Assembly: GCA_964646345.1 (NCBI GenBank)
Contig: CAZYDU010000006.1
Span: 1 to 64,000, forward strand
Direction of reading: 5' to 3'
Origin: RGIG1681 sp964646345
GTDB lineage: Bacteria > Bacillota > Clostridia > Christensenellales > UBA1242
Length of the DNA: 64,000 bases
Every line of letters begins with the position of its first letter. Position 1 is the stretch's first letter. The translations under genes and the position numbers were made by a program. The notes below the pieces were generated by a model. It saw only the letters and a program-made list of their open reading frames with translations, had not been told where the DNA came from and searched no databases. This document shows positions 1 through 7,230 of the stretch, in pieces.

Positions 1-126
1 CATCATAAATATATCCCAACATATAAATCAGTTCTTTGGTCTATGCATTATGGTAGAACAAGATATATGAAGTGCCCTAAATGCAATAAAAGAAGTTGGA
101 ATAAAAAGACAATCATAGATGAGTAA
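1..126 (+). CDS. C-terminal end of a zinc-ribbon protein (partial)
   Basis: The reading frame is open from the first base and stops at TAA 124-126, so only the last 41 residues are visible. They hold a CPKC pair (residues 25-28 of the fragment) in the context RYMKCPKCNKRSW, typical of one half of a zinc ribbon, with a basic tail. The other cysteine pair, if any, and any membrane segments would lie outside the window. The function cannot be told from this piece. That it is a real gene end is moderately likely, because the CxxC motif is clear and non-coding AT-rich DNA follows directly. Confidence 0.5.
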   Translation, partial: HHKYIPTYKSVLWSMHYGRTRYMKCPKCNKRSWNKKTIIDE

Positions 127-245
127 ATCTCACACGCCTATATTAATTAAAAATCCTAGCCAACAAAAAAACTATTTTAACTAAAAACATTTCAAAAATT
201 TCTTCCCGCCGTAAGGCAAAATCACAACTTTTTTATAGCAAAATG

Positions 246-274
246 TTGACTATTGAATTTGAATATGCTATATT
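246..274 (+). promoter_or_regulatory. Sigma-A promoter of the 281-342 RNA
   Basis: TTGACT (246-251), 17-base spacer, TATATT (269-274), with an extended TGC just before the -10. The predicted start site is about 281, exactly where the first arm of the hairpin RNA begins. Confidence 0.6.
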
Positions 275-280
275 CTTCAT

Positions 281-342
281 AGAATTTCATTGACCTTATA
301 TTTAAGGCACAGGCGAAAGGCCAGAATTGAAATTCTTTTTTT
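281..342 (+). ncRNA. Candidate small structured RNA with its own terminator
   Basis: The segment folds on paper as a three-way junction. P1 is AGAATTTCA (281-289) with TGAAATTCT (328-336), nine perfect pairs. Inside it are a CCTTA/TAAGG hairpin (294-307) and a short GGC/GCC hairpin with a GAAAG loop (312-322). P1 is followed at once by a run of seven T (336-342), so P1 doubles as an intrinsic terminator. A well-spaced promoter points at its first base. I do not recognise it as a known riboswitch or ribozyme. It could be an independent sRNA or a leader that ends early. No open frame of any merit follows, which favours a free RNA. Confidence 0.45.
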
Positions 343-395
343 ATGCCTATTTTTTATTGTTATTATCGTATCTATTTATTTTTTGTTATGTGGCT

Positions 396-416
396 CAAAC
401 AATCGTTTGGTTTTTT
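396..416 (+). terminator. Second hairpin with T-run downstream of the small RNA
   Basis: CAAAC (396-400), loop AATC, GTTTG (405-409), then G and six T. It could be a back-up terminator for the 281 transcript. Confidence 0.35.
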
Positions 417-760
417 GGGTTATCTTAGAACATTGTTTCCACCTTTCTACACAAATAAAAACGATACATTTTATAATTATTATATAAGTTTTAGCTCCCT
501 ATTTAGTTTTGGTATGGTATAAGTTACAATTTTTATTGTGCATATTTATTCCACCTTGTCAACTTATTTCAAAAAATATACACCAGCTCTGTCAAAAATA
601 TAATGATTAAAAATTTTATAATCTTACATATTTTTCATTCATTTTATCATAAGAACAAATTTTTCTACCTAGATAAAACTATTTTTTTTAGATTTCCAAC
701 CGTAAATTTTGCCCATAAAAATAATATTTTCACTGATTTTGAAAAATTTGTGTCATACTA

Positions 761-789
761 TTGACATAATTTAAAAATTAGTGTAATAT
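761..789 (+). promoter_or_regulatory. Promoter of initiator tRNA-Met
   Basis: TTGACA (761-766), 17-base spacer, TAATAT (784-789). The predicted start is near 796, leaving about 120 bases of 5' leader before the tRNA. Confidence 0.6.
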
Positions 790-915
790 AATTATGTTGT
801 TAGAACAAATAATAAAAACAGCAATGCAAGAATTGAATTTAAATTTCTAATCGATTCTCAAACACTTAAATCGCAAAGTCTTAAATCTAAATTAAATACT
901 TTGCAAAACCCATAT

Positions 916-991
<76 letters not shown>

Positions 992-998
992 ATCGTGT

Positions 999-1031
999 AA
1001 ACCCTGAATTTATCAGGGTTTACATTTTTTT
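999..1031 (+). terminator. Terminator after tRNA-fMet
   Basis: AAACCCTGA / TCAGGGTTT stem followed, after TACA, by a T-run (1024-1031). Confidence 0.8.
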
Positions 1032-1046
1032 GCTTAAAATTTTGAC

Positions 1047-1078
1047 ACAAAAAAAGGGGTTTAAAAACCCCGTTTTTT
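1047..1078. terminator. Second hairpin terminator, probably bidirectional
   Basis: GGGGTTT (1056-1062) and AAACCCC (1065-1071) with an A-run before and T-run after, so it can serve both the tRNA and genes arriving on the minus strand. Confidence 0.7.
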
Positions 1079-1084
1079 GGCGAT

Positions 1085-1114
1085 TGCTACACAAATTGCT
1101 ACACAACTGCTACA
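1085..1114. repeat. Three phased TGCTACA repeats, possible integrase arm sites
   Basis: TGCTACA occurs at 1085-1091, 1097-1103 and 1108-1114, that is every 11-12 bases, about one helical turn. The repeats lie between the tRNA-fMet terminators and the 3' end of a truncated tyrosine recombinase. Such phased short direct repeats beside an integrase are typical of arm-type binding sites. The assignment is inference; no biochemical motif is known to me for this integrase. Confidence 0.4.
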
Positions 1115-1181
1115 AAAAAATGTGTTTATTCCGTATTTTATCGTCATTTACCGAATTGTATTTTTTGTAAAATTCTGCAAC

Positions 1182-1586
1182 TTAATTCTTGGTTAACTTT
1201 TGTTTTAATTCTAATTTTTGTTTTAATAATTCTTGTAGTTCTAAAATTTCATCATCAAGTCTTTCTTTATTGTCATTATTCGAAAGGACTTTACTGATTA
1301 CATTTGCAGATTCTTTTTTACTGTCAAAATCAAGGTGTGAGTAAGTATCTGCAGTTTGGTTATATGAAGAATGCCCTAACCATTCTTGAATGTTTTTCAT
1401 AGGCACTTTATTGGCTACAAGTAAGCTCACACAACTATGTCTTAAATCATGAAACCTAATATGCTTTAAATTACGCTTTTTTAATAAATCTCCAAAGTAG
1501 TGAGTTATGAAGTCTGGCAAAATTAAATCGCCAATATCATTTACAAAAACATAGTCTTCATATTTTATTACAATATTTTTACACAC
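1182..1586 (-). pseudogene. Truncated tyrosine recombinase/integrase (C-terminal catalytic half)
   Basis: The 134 residues contain box II of phage-type integrases: HDLRHS (His-x-x-Arg), LGHSS (second His) and TYSHL (the tyrosine nucleophile). The N-terminal arm-binding and core-binding domains and the first catalytic Arg are absent; intact members are about 350-400 residues. Upstream of 1586 the minus strand has no continuation and is occupied by the promoter of the next gene, so this is a 5'-deleted remnant rather than a short gene. With the tRNA-fMet next door it marks the edge of an integrated element. A C-terminal coiled tail rich in Leu, Lys and Gln follows the Tyr. Activity is not expected. 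Confidence 0.85.
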
Positions 1587-1600
1587 AAGCGTTTTTATAT

Positions 1601-1628
1601 TTGACTTTAATTTTTGTAATAATATAAA
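1601..1628 (+). promoter_or_regulatory. Promoter of the 1692 gene
   Basis: TTGACT (1601-1606), 16-base spacer, TATAAA (1623-1628). Confidence 0.55.
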
Positions 1629-1691
1629 ATGAACCTAAGAGTTAGTTAGTCTAAATTTGAATTTTTAAAAACAAATAGGGGCAAAAAATAT

Positions 1692-2099
1692 ATGAAAAAG
1701 AAATTTATTTTAATTTCAGTCTTGGCATTTTGTATACTTTTTGTGTTAGTTAGATGTTGTTTCTCACAAAGAAAAGAACAACTACTATATGAAATACCTG
1801 AGCAAAATATAGAATATCAAGGATTTGAATTTGGTAATGTTATAGATGATGGTAAAAGAGCCATTTTTTTTAAATTCAATTCTGATTATACTGTAGTACA
1901 AATGGAAATTGCTGGGGTTGTGATTGCCACAAATGGTGACACACTATATGAGTTTGACTTTAGTACTAATTTTAGTAATGTACCGACAAACCCAAGACCA
2001 GCAATTAGGCTTGACAAAGATTTAATAATAAGGGTTAGTTATATTTCATTTACAAAAATTTTAGCATACACAAGCGAAGATATTACATCAAATGAATAA
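1692..2099 (+). CDS. Small membrane-anchored or secreted hypothetical protein
   Basis: 135 residues, not recognised. Residues 1-4 are MKKK, followed by one hydrophobic segment (about 5-20) and then cysteines at about 22-23. That makes it either a signal-anchor protein or a secreted protein; the cysteines do not form a clean lipobox. The rest looks like a small soluble domain with alternating hydrophobic residues suggesting beta strands. An AGGGG sequence lies about 10 bases before the ATG. It has its own promoter and is followed 29 bases later by the EVE-like gene, so the two may be co-transcribed. The position beside an integrase remnant suggests cargo of a mobile element. Confidence 0.55.
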   Translation: MKKKFILISVLAFCILFVLVRCCFSQRKEQLLYEIPEQNIEYQGFEFGNVIDDGKRAIFFKFNSDYTVVQMEIAGVVIATNGDTLYEFDFSTNFSNVPTNPRPAIRLDKDLIIRVSYISFTKILAYTSEDITSNE

Positions 2100-2128
2100 T
2101 ATTTAACAATGTTATGGGGAGAAAATTT

Positions 2129-2707
2129 ATGAATGGATTTATAAATTATGTTTCATTTCCAAAAACAGCTGAAGAACTAAAAAATAAAATTGACGAAGAA
2201 AAAATAACCGACATTGACCTTATTGTTAAGGGTTCTTTTGAATGGACTATTTCCCCAAAAGCAAAAAAGGGCGATATTGTTTTGTTTTATCATACATCTT
2301 CAGCACTTAGTAACCTAAAATTGGTGGACGAAGAATCAAAGAAAAGCACTAATCTTTACAAACTCTTAAAGCCACACATTGAGCAATCTTATCAATATTT
2401 TGAAAATTTTGGCAAGTCTATTTTTGCTATTGGAATTGTTGGTTATGACCCTGAATTTGCTAAAGATGCTTTCAACTATAAAACTCATTTCAGAGAAAGA
2501 TATTTTACTGATATTAGATCTCCACAAATTTTAAAAAATCCGTTAAAGATAGAACAATTATCTAAATACTTAGATGTTTTTAAACAATCATCAAAAGAGC
2601 CGATAGAAAATGAAAAATTAATACAAATTCTAAATGTGATAAAAGAAAACAACACCCTTTCTTTTGATTTACAAAACCAAATTGATAAATTAATAAACAC
2701 AAAATAA
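2129..2707 (+). CDS. Protein with possible EVE/PUA-like domain
   Basis: 192 residues. The ATG at 2129 is chosen over 2114 because GGGGAG lies seven bases before it. The stretch KKGDIVLFYHT (about residue 50) followed later by FAIGIVGYDPE recalls the EVE/ASCH branch of the PUA-like fold, whose members bind modified bases in DNA or RNA; the similarity is by eye only. The C-terminal 60 residues are helical and charged. EVE-like proteins often accompany restriction or defence genes, and here the gene sits in a probable integrated element, but no nuclease is visible nearby. It could instead be an unrelated element-encoded protein. Confidence 0.55.
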   Translation: MNGFINYVSFPKTAEELKNKIDEEKITDIDLIVKGSFEWTISPKAKKGDIVLFYHTSSALSNLKLVDEESKKSTNLYKLLKPHIEQSYQYFENFGKSIFAIGIVGYDPEFAKDAFNYKTHFRERYFTDIRSPQILKNPLKIEQLSKYLDVFKQSSKEPIENEKLIQILNVIKENNTLSFDLQNQIDKLINTK

Positions 2708-2748
2708 AAAAGTCCAACTTTCGTTTGAACTGCTCAACCAATAAAATT

Positions 2749-2778
2749 GTCAATCCGTTTATGGGTTGGCATTTTTTT
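2749..2778 (+). terminator. Terminator after the EVE-like gene
   Basis: CAATCC / GGGTTG stem (one G-T pair) followed by CATTTTTTT. Confidence 0.65.
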
Positions 2779-3431
2779 GTGTTTTCTAACGAAAAAAAAA
2801 GATTACGGCAATGTTATCACAAAAACCTATCATTTACCTGCAATTCGACTTAACCTTTTCCACAAAAAAAATCCGCAAGAAAAACCTAGCGAGACACATT
2901 CTTATTAAGAAAACGGAAAACACTTTTTATTTCAACACTCCCCTACTTTACTTAATAACAATGCCTTGCTTGATTGATTGTTAATTTCTTGCGAATATAA
3001 ATTTTCAATGAAACTGCAGTTAATTCATCATAAATTTTTCACTCGGCAAATGCGAGTTAACTTTAATGTTAATAACATTCTAAACTAAAAAAATAATGGG
3101 TTAAAATTATTTTCGTTATTCAATAACGAGTTAAGTATAGCATTAAATAACAAATATCCAAAAAAATTTTATAACAATTAATAAAGGTTTCTGTCGTATT
3201 TCGTCAAATCAAAATTAAAAACTACATTCATAACACAATTTTAAAATTTTAAATTTTATCTTTTACTAAACCGCTTACACTTTTGCATTTATTGTATAAA
3301 ATTTACAAATACTAGATTAAAATATTTGATAAAATCTTCAAATTCATTACAATATTAGATGTTAAAACTAAAAATAATTATCATTGAAATTTTGTTTGGT
3401 TTTAAGTTAAATCTTTAAATCCAATAAACTT
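2779..3431. other. Long non-coding AT-rich stretch
   Basis: No frame with a start and ribosome site is present on either strand. Short inverted repeats occur (for example CGTTAT/ATAACG near 3113-3131) but nothing I can name. It may be decayed element DNA plus the promoter region of the DegV gene. Confidence 0.4.
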
Positions 3432-3443
3432 ATGGAGAAAAAT

Positions 3444-4331
3444 ATGAGAAAATTTACTATTTCAACTGACTCAAATTGCGACCTTTATGCTGACGAAATC
3501 AAGGATTTGGGCATTTATGTAGGACATTTAAACTACACAATCGAAAAAAATAAACACATTGACGAATTTGTTGATGAATTTACAGAACGCAAACAATATG
3601 TTGATTTTTACAATGAACTTAGAAATGGCGGAGTTGCAAGAACATCTATTCTTTCACTTCAGGCACACATTGATTTATTTACAAAAATGGCTGAAGATGG
3701 TGTTAAAACGGCACTTCATATCGCTCAATCTGCGGGACTTTCCCCAACAATAGACAATGCTAACAAAGCCATTGAAATTGTAAAAGAAACCCACCCAGAC
3801 ATCGACTATAAAGCAATCGAATCAAGCACGACAACTATTGCTGAAGGCATGCTTGTTAAACTCGCTTGCAGGCTTTGTGACGAAGGCAAATCTCGTGACG
3901 AAGTTTTGGAAGTGATTGAAAATGAAAAAATGAATATCCAACACTTTGTTTTGGTTGACGATTTAATGTATTTAAAACGTGGCGGAAGAATCTCAGGTCC
4001 AAGTGCAGCGATTGGCACTTTGCTTTCTATTAAACCTATTATTGAATTTACAAAAGAAGGCAAACTTGAAGTCATTAGAAAAGAAAAAGGCTTGAAGAAA
4101 GCTTTAAAAAGTATTGTTGACGAATTTCCAAAATATGGCAAGAGCAAAAACTTTGACATTGTTATTGTGCATACCGACAACGAACCATTAGCTCTAACCC
4201 TTCAAAGCATGCTTTATGAAGCTTATGGCGTAAAACCTGAAATTCGTATCATGGGACCTATCATTGGTGCTCACGTTGGCCCGGGAGCTGTTGCTTATGC
4301 ATTTTTGAGTGCAAGTGAAAGACCTTATTAA
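3444..4331 (+). CDS. DegV family fatty-acid-binding protein
   Basis: 295 residues. The ATG at 3444 has GGAG six bases upstream, and that GGAG overlaps the alternative ATG at 3432. The protein has the family signatures: TDSNCDL at the N terminus, ARTSILS where the fatty-acid carboxylate is held, SSTTTIAEGML, the LKRGGRIS segment and a C-terminal GPGAVAYAF. DegV/FakB proteins bind acyl chains and in Gram-positive bacteria present them to the kinase FakA for incorporation into phospholipid. No FakA gene is in the window, so the specific role is inferred. The gene is monocistronic with a good terminator. Confidence 0.92.
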   Translation: MRKFTISTDSNCDLYADEIKDLGIYVGHLNYTIEKNKHIDEFVDEFTERKQYVDFYNELRNGGVARTSILSLQAHIDLFTKMAEDGVKTALHIAQSAGLSPTIDNANKAIEIVKETHPDIDYKAIESSTTTIAEGMLVKLACRLCDEGKSRDEVLEVIENEKMNIQHFVLVDDLMYLKRGGRISGPSAAIGTLLSIKPIIEFTKEGKLEVIRKEKGLKKALKSIVDEFPKYGKSKNFDIVIVHTDNEPLALTLQSMLYEAYGVKPEIRIMGPIIGAHVGPGAVAYAFLSASERPY

Positions 4332-4343
4332 TAATAAATTATA

Positions 4344-4371
4344 AATGAACCTGTATGGGTTCATTTTTTTT
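4344..4371 (+). terminator. Terminator after degV
   Basis: AATGAACC / GGGTTCATT stem with TGTAT loop, then eight T. Confidence 0.85.
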
Positions 4372-4426
4372 GCACAAAAATAACATTTCCTGAATATTAT
4401 AAACTAGACTTAACTAAGGAGGTATT

Positions 4427-5245
4427 ATGTCACAAACTATAAATAACAGTGCAACAGCTGAATATACATTAAATGGAGAAACAAACACAGCCACATCAAA
4501 TGTGTTACCTATCAATCTGCTTACTGATAGCGGTTTAACAATTACAAAAACAGCTGACAAAGAAACTTTTTCAGCTGGCGAAATTATTACTTATACTGTA
4601 ACCATCACAAATTCTAGTTCTCAATATTTAAATGGTGTGAGAATTATTGATAACCTAGGCGGAAACAATCTAGCTTATGTTTTGTCAAGTGCAAGACTAT
4701 CTGTGGGTTCAACATCTTATGCCGTAACACCAGTAGCCACAAATCCATTAACCTTTACACTTCAACAACTCTCCGCAGGAGCAACAATGACATTGACATA
4801 TAAAGCTCAAGTCATCTTTAACCTGCCAAATACAGTTTCACTTATCACAAATACAGTTCAAGGCATTGGCTACCCCGCTTCTGGCACAATCACAGGATAT
4901 GCAAACAATACCATTGAAAAAAAAACGGAATCTAGTTTCACATTAACAAAATCTTCCAGCCTTACTGATGTTACAAAAAATCAATCATTTAACTATTACA
5001 TAACTTTAACAAATAATACATCAAGCATTGCAACTGTAACATCTATTACAGACCAACTACCTAGCAATTTCTCTCCTACCAGTGGAACGGTTAAAATTGG
5101 CTCTAATAGCCCAGTTACATTACTTTCTAGCGATTATACACTATCTTCTGGAAACACATTGGTTGTATCTAGTTTAAATGGCGACAGTATAACTGTCCCT
5201 GCTAACAGTTCTACAATTTTAACAATCACCGGCAGTTTTAATTAA
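4427..5245 (+). CDS. DUF11 repeat protein without signal peptide
   Basis: 272 residues rich in Thr, Ser and Asn. Two copies of the DUF11/TIGR01451-type beta domain are visible: about 34-140, opening LTITKTADKETFSAGEIITYTVTITNS, split here by its core words LTITKTAD and ITYTVTITN, and about 168-272, opening FTLTKSSS with NYYITLTNNT. These immunoglobulin-like modules normally sit in very large secreted or cell-wall proteins. This one starts directly in mature-type sequence (MSQTINNSATAEY) and has no signal peptide, sorting signal or membrane segment. A strong AAGGAGGT (4416-4423) stands just before the ATG, so high expression is likely. It could be a cytoplasmic assembly protein, be exported by a non-classical route, or be a fragment of a larger ancestor. 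Confidence 0.85.
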   Translation: MSQTINNSATAEYTLNGETNTATSNVLPINLLTDSGLTITKTADKETFSAGEIITYTVTITNSSSQYLNGVRIIDNLGGNNLAYVLSSARLSVGSTSYAVTPVATNPLTFTLQQLSAGATMTLTYKAQVIFNLPNTVSLITNTVQGIGYPASGTITGYANNTIEKKTESSFTLTKSSSLTDVTKNQSFNYYITLTNNTSSIATVTSITDQLPSNFSPTSGTVKIGSNSPVTLLSSDYTLSSGNTLVVSSLNGDSITVPANSSTILTITGSFN

Positions 5246-5261
5246 ACAATTTAAATTCAAC

Positions 5262-5303
5262 AAAAAAGTCACTTAAAATTTCTTCATAGTGACTTTTTTG
5301 TAA
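5262..5303 (+). terminator. Terminator after the DUF11 gene
   Basis: AAAAAAGTCACT / AGTGACTTTTTT long stem with T-run. Confidence 0.85.
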
Positions 5304-5342
5304 TTTATTTTTTCTTGTTCCATTTCGACTTTTCTTCTTCTG

Positions 5343-5520
5343 TGTCATTTCGAGCGGAACGCAGTGCAGTCGAGAAATCCCCTATCTCGAAGACGTAATG
5401 TTTTCACACGGATAGTTCATGGAGAGCTCTCCACGCAGTCGTTTCACTCCTTTGGTCGAGATGACACACTCTTTTTCCGTGTCATTTCGACTGGAGCATT
5501 AGCGGAATGGAGAAATCCCC
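5343..5520. repeat. Interspersed repeat, complex copy (one inverted pair plus a direct copy)
   Basis: The unit runs from GTCATTTCGA to GAGAAATCCCC, about 40 bases. Copies lie at 5343-5381 (plus), 5427-5467 (inverted, read as GTGTCATCTCGACC on the minus strand) and 5480-5520 (plus). The inverted pair forms a long imperfect palindrome. Related copies are at 44856-44944 and 58277-58317. It is G+C richer than its surroundings. It has no coding capacity and resembles REP/MITE-type dispersed elements. Confidence 0.75.
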
Positions 5521-5563
5521 CATCTCCTAAACACAACATAATAACCATAAAATACAATTTTCT

Positions 5564-5893
5564 CTACTTCACAATTTTGATTCTCTTTATTTCGTCAAAC
5601 TGAATTTCAAAAGCTCCAACATAAATCCTTTGAGCATAAACATCAAGTTTTGCCACACCTGTCAAATTAACAATATGCCCATCTCTAAAAAACTCAATTT
5701 CAACATTGTCATTTTTTTCTAAAGAACTGAAAACATTCGAAATCTCCTTGATTTCATCTTCACTTTGTTCTCCCCTAACAATTCTATCATGCTCATACTC
5801 TTTTATTTTTATTGCTTCTTGCAAACCTTTTAATGCATCAAAAGGAGCGAATTGTTTTGCTCTATCTAGCCTTGACATTTTTTCTCTAACCAT
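5564..5893 (-). CDS. YolD-like protein
   Basis: 109 residues from the ATG at 5893, which overlaps the end of the polymerase gene by eight bases and has GGGGGT five bases upstream; a longer start at 5935 lies inside the polymerase and lacks a ribosome site. The signature RAKQFAPFDALKG near the N terminus (residues 7-19) is that of the YolD-like family, which regularly travels with UvrX/UmuC-type Y-family polymerases in Firmicutes and their plasmids and phages. Its role is thought to be an accessory or regulator of the polymerase. The overlap implies coupled translation at a fixed ratio. Confidence 0.85.
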   Translation of the reverse strand: MVREKMSRLDRAKQFAPFDALKGLQEAIKIKEYEHDRIVRGEQSEDEIKEISNVFSSLEKNDNVEIEFFRDGHIVNLTGVAKLDVYAQRIYVGAFEIQFDEIKRIKIVK

Positions 5894-7151
5894 TATGACC
5901 CCCAACCATTTGATTACGTTCTTTTTGAGTTGCATTTTCTTTTAAATCCAAGCCTTTTAATACCGCATTTTTGCCATATTTTTCTTTTATACCCAAAACA
6001 CTAAAAACTAATTTTTTTTCTTTTTCAACCTTTTCTATATCCGTAAATAAATCATATTGTTCGGCATTCTCGCTAACCAAATCTCCGAAATCATAACCAA
6101 TTTTTCGCACCATTTTATTTCTATCTTTATAGATTTTATCATACAAATCATCAGCATATTTTCCAATAATTGAGTAAAGATTTGTAGTTTCACTCATTCT
6201 CATTGTACCTTTCGCACCAACCTTAAACTCATCGCCAAAAGACAAATAAATATGCAATAAATTAGTAGAAAAATGCTCATCTGAAAGTCTATAACACCCT
6301 TCCTGTATCATTTCTTTGAGAACTAATTTGCCATCGCTATACGAATAATTACATGGCAAAATTTGTGAATTAGAAATTGATTTAGATTTGGATTTGTAAT
6401 TTTTTATATCGCACATTAAGCAAGTTTCTCTGCCCCACGCATGGTCTATCAAAAGCTCGGCATTAACGCCAAATTCATCATATAAAATATCTTCACTAGC
6501 TCTGGCAATTCCAGCCATATCATGGATTCCAAACTTGCTAAGCCTGTCTCTCGTTCCAACGGAAATCCCCCAAAAATCAGTGATTGGTTTATGATGCCAA
6601 AGAGTCTGAATAAATTTTTCTTCAGTGAGCCAACCAATTCTATCTTTGCTATGCTTTGCTGTAATATCCAAAGCTATTTTCGCTAAATACATATTTGAAC
6701 CAATACCAGTGGTTGATGGAATACCTAAATTATCCAAAATTTCCGTCATGAGTTTTTTTGCAAAATCTTTTGCCTTCATTTTATAAAGTTTCAAGTAATC
6801 CGTAACATCAATAATACATTCGTCTATCGAGTAAACATGAATATCACTTTTATCAATATATTTTAAGTAAATAGCATAAATTTCACTGGCATACTCAATA
6901 TATTTTTTCATTCTTGGTTTTGCTATAATAAAATCCATGTTTTTTGGTATTTCATAAAGCCTACAACGATTTTTTATACCTTTCGCTTTTAGTGACGGAG
7001 AAACAGCCAAACAAATAGTTTTATCAGTTCGTTCTTCGTCAGCCACAACCAAATCAGTCGTCATCGCATCAAGCCCACGTTCAGCACATTCAACCGATGC
7101 AAAAAACGACTTCATATCAATCACAAAATAAACTCTTTGTTTTACCGTCAT
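5886..7151 (-). CDS. Y-family DNA polymerase, UvrX/UmuC type
   Basis: 421 residues. Translesion polymerase of the DinB/UmuC superfamily. The catalytic metal ligands are visible: D12 in FVIDMKSFFASVEC, and D110-E111 in VYSIDEC. The steric residues FF at 16-17 follow, a helix-hairpin-helix region lies around 195-240, and a little-finger domain after it. The C-terminal extension from about 345 to 421 resembles the DUF4113-type tail of YqjW/UvrX rather than DinB. It forms an operon with YolD. I see no Gram-positive LexA box in the promoter region, so SOS control is not evident. Confidence 0.9.
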   Translation of the reverse strand: MTVKQRVYFVIDMKSFFASVECAERGLDAMTTDLVVADEERTDKTICLAVSPSLKAKGIKNRCRLYEIPKNMDFIIAKPRMKKYIEYASEIYAIYLKYIDKSDIHVYSIDECIIDVTDYLKLYKMKAKDFAKKLMTEILDNLGIPSTTGIGSNMYLAKIALDITAKHSKDRIGWLTEEKFIQTLWHHKPITDFWGISVGTRDRLSKFGIHDMAGIARASEDILYDEFGVNAELLIDHAWGRETCLMCDIKNYKSKSKSISNSQILPCNYSYSDGKLVLKEMIQEGCYRLSDEHFSTNLLHIYLSFGDEFKVGAKGTMRMSETTNLYSIIGKYADDLYDKIYKDRNKMVRKIGYDFGDLVSENAEQYDLFTDIEKVEKEKKLVFSVLGIKEKYGKNAVLKGLDLKENATQKERNQMVGGHNG

Positions 7152-7177
7152 TAATAAAGTATCCCCCTTATGGTTTT

Positions 7178-7206
7178 ATTCTAACTATAAATTACATTTT
7201 TGGCAA
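7178..7206 (-). promoter_or_regulatory. Promoter of the polymerase-YolD operon
   Basis: Minus strand TTGCCA (7206-7201), 17-base spacer, TAGAAT (7183-7178). Confidence 0.5.
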
Positions 7207-7209
7207 ATA

Positions 7210-7230
7210 AAAAAAGATGTAAAACTTACA
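7210..7230 (-). terminator. Short terminator after the cation transporter
   Basis: Minus-strand TGTAA/TTACA stem followed by ATC and seven T; it overlaps the stop region. Confidence 0.5.

Larger units (their letters stand above)
127..760. other. AT-rich intergenic stretch holding a small-RNA candidate
   Basis: No convincing protein gene is present. An open frame at 290-487 begins with TTG, has no ribosome site, and is crossed by two terminator-like hairpins, so I read it as non-coding. The interpretable parts are the promoter at 246-274, the hairpin RNA at 281-342 and a second hairpin at 396-416, listed separately. I see nothing more between about 420 and 760. Confidence 0.5.

Noticed and set aside
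290..487. 65-residue hydrophobic open frame
   Set aside because: TTG start, no ribosome site, and it contains two terminator-like hairpins. The segment is better explained by the small RNA at 281-342.
794..850. 18-codon frame (MLLEQIIKT..) between the tRNA-fMet promoter and the tRNA
   Set aside because: The ATG lies four bases after the -10, before the predicted transcription start, and has no ribosome site.
1085..1114. Phased TGCTACA repeats as a CRISPR array
   Set aside because: Units are seven bases with 4-5 base gaps, far shorter than CRISPR repeats and spacers; no cas gene is present. No CRISPR array is seen anywhere in the window.
5364..5603. 79-residue frame in the repeat region
   Set aside because: Made of interspersed repeat sequence that recurs elsewhere; no start signals.
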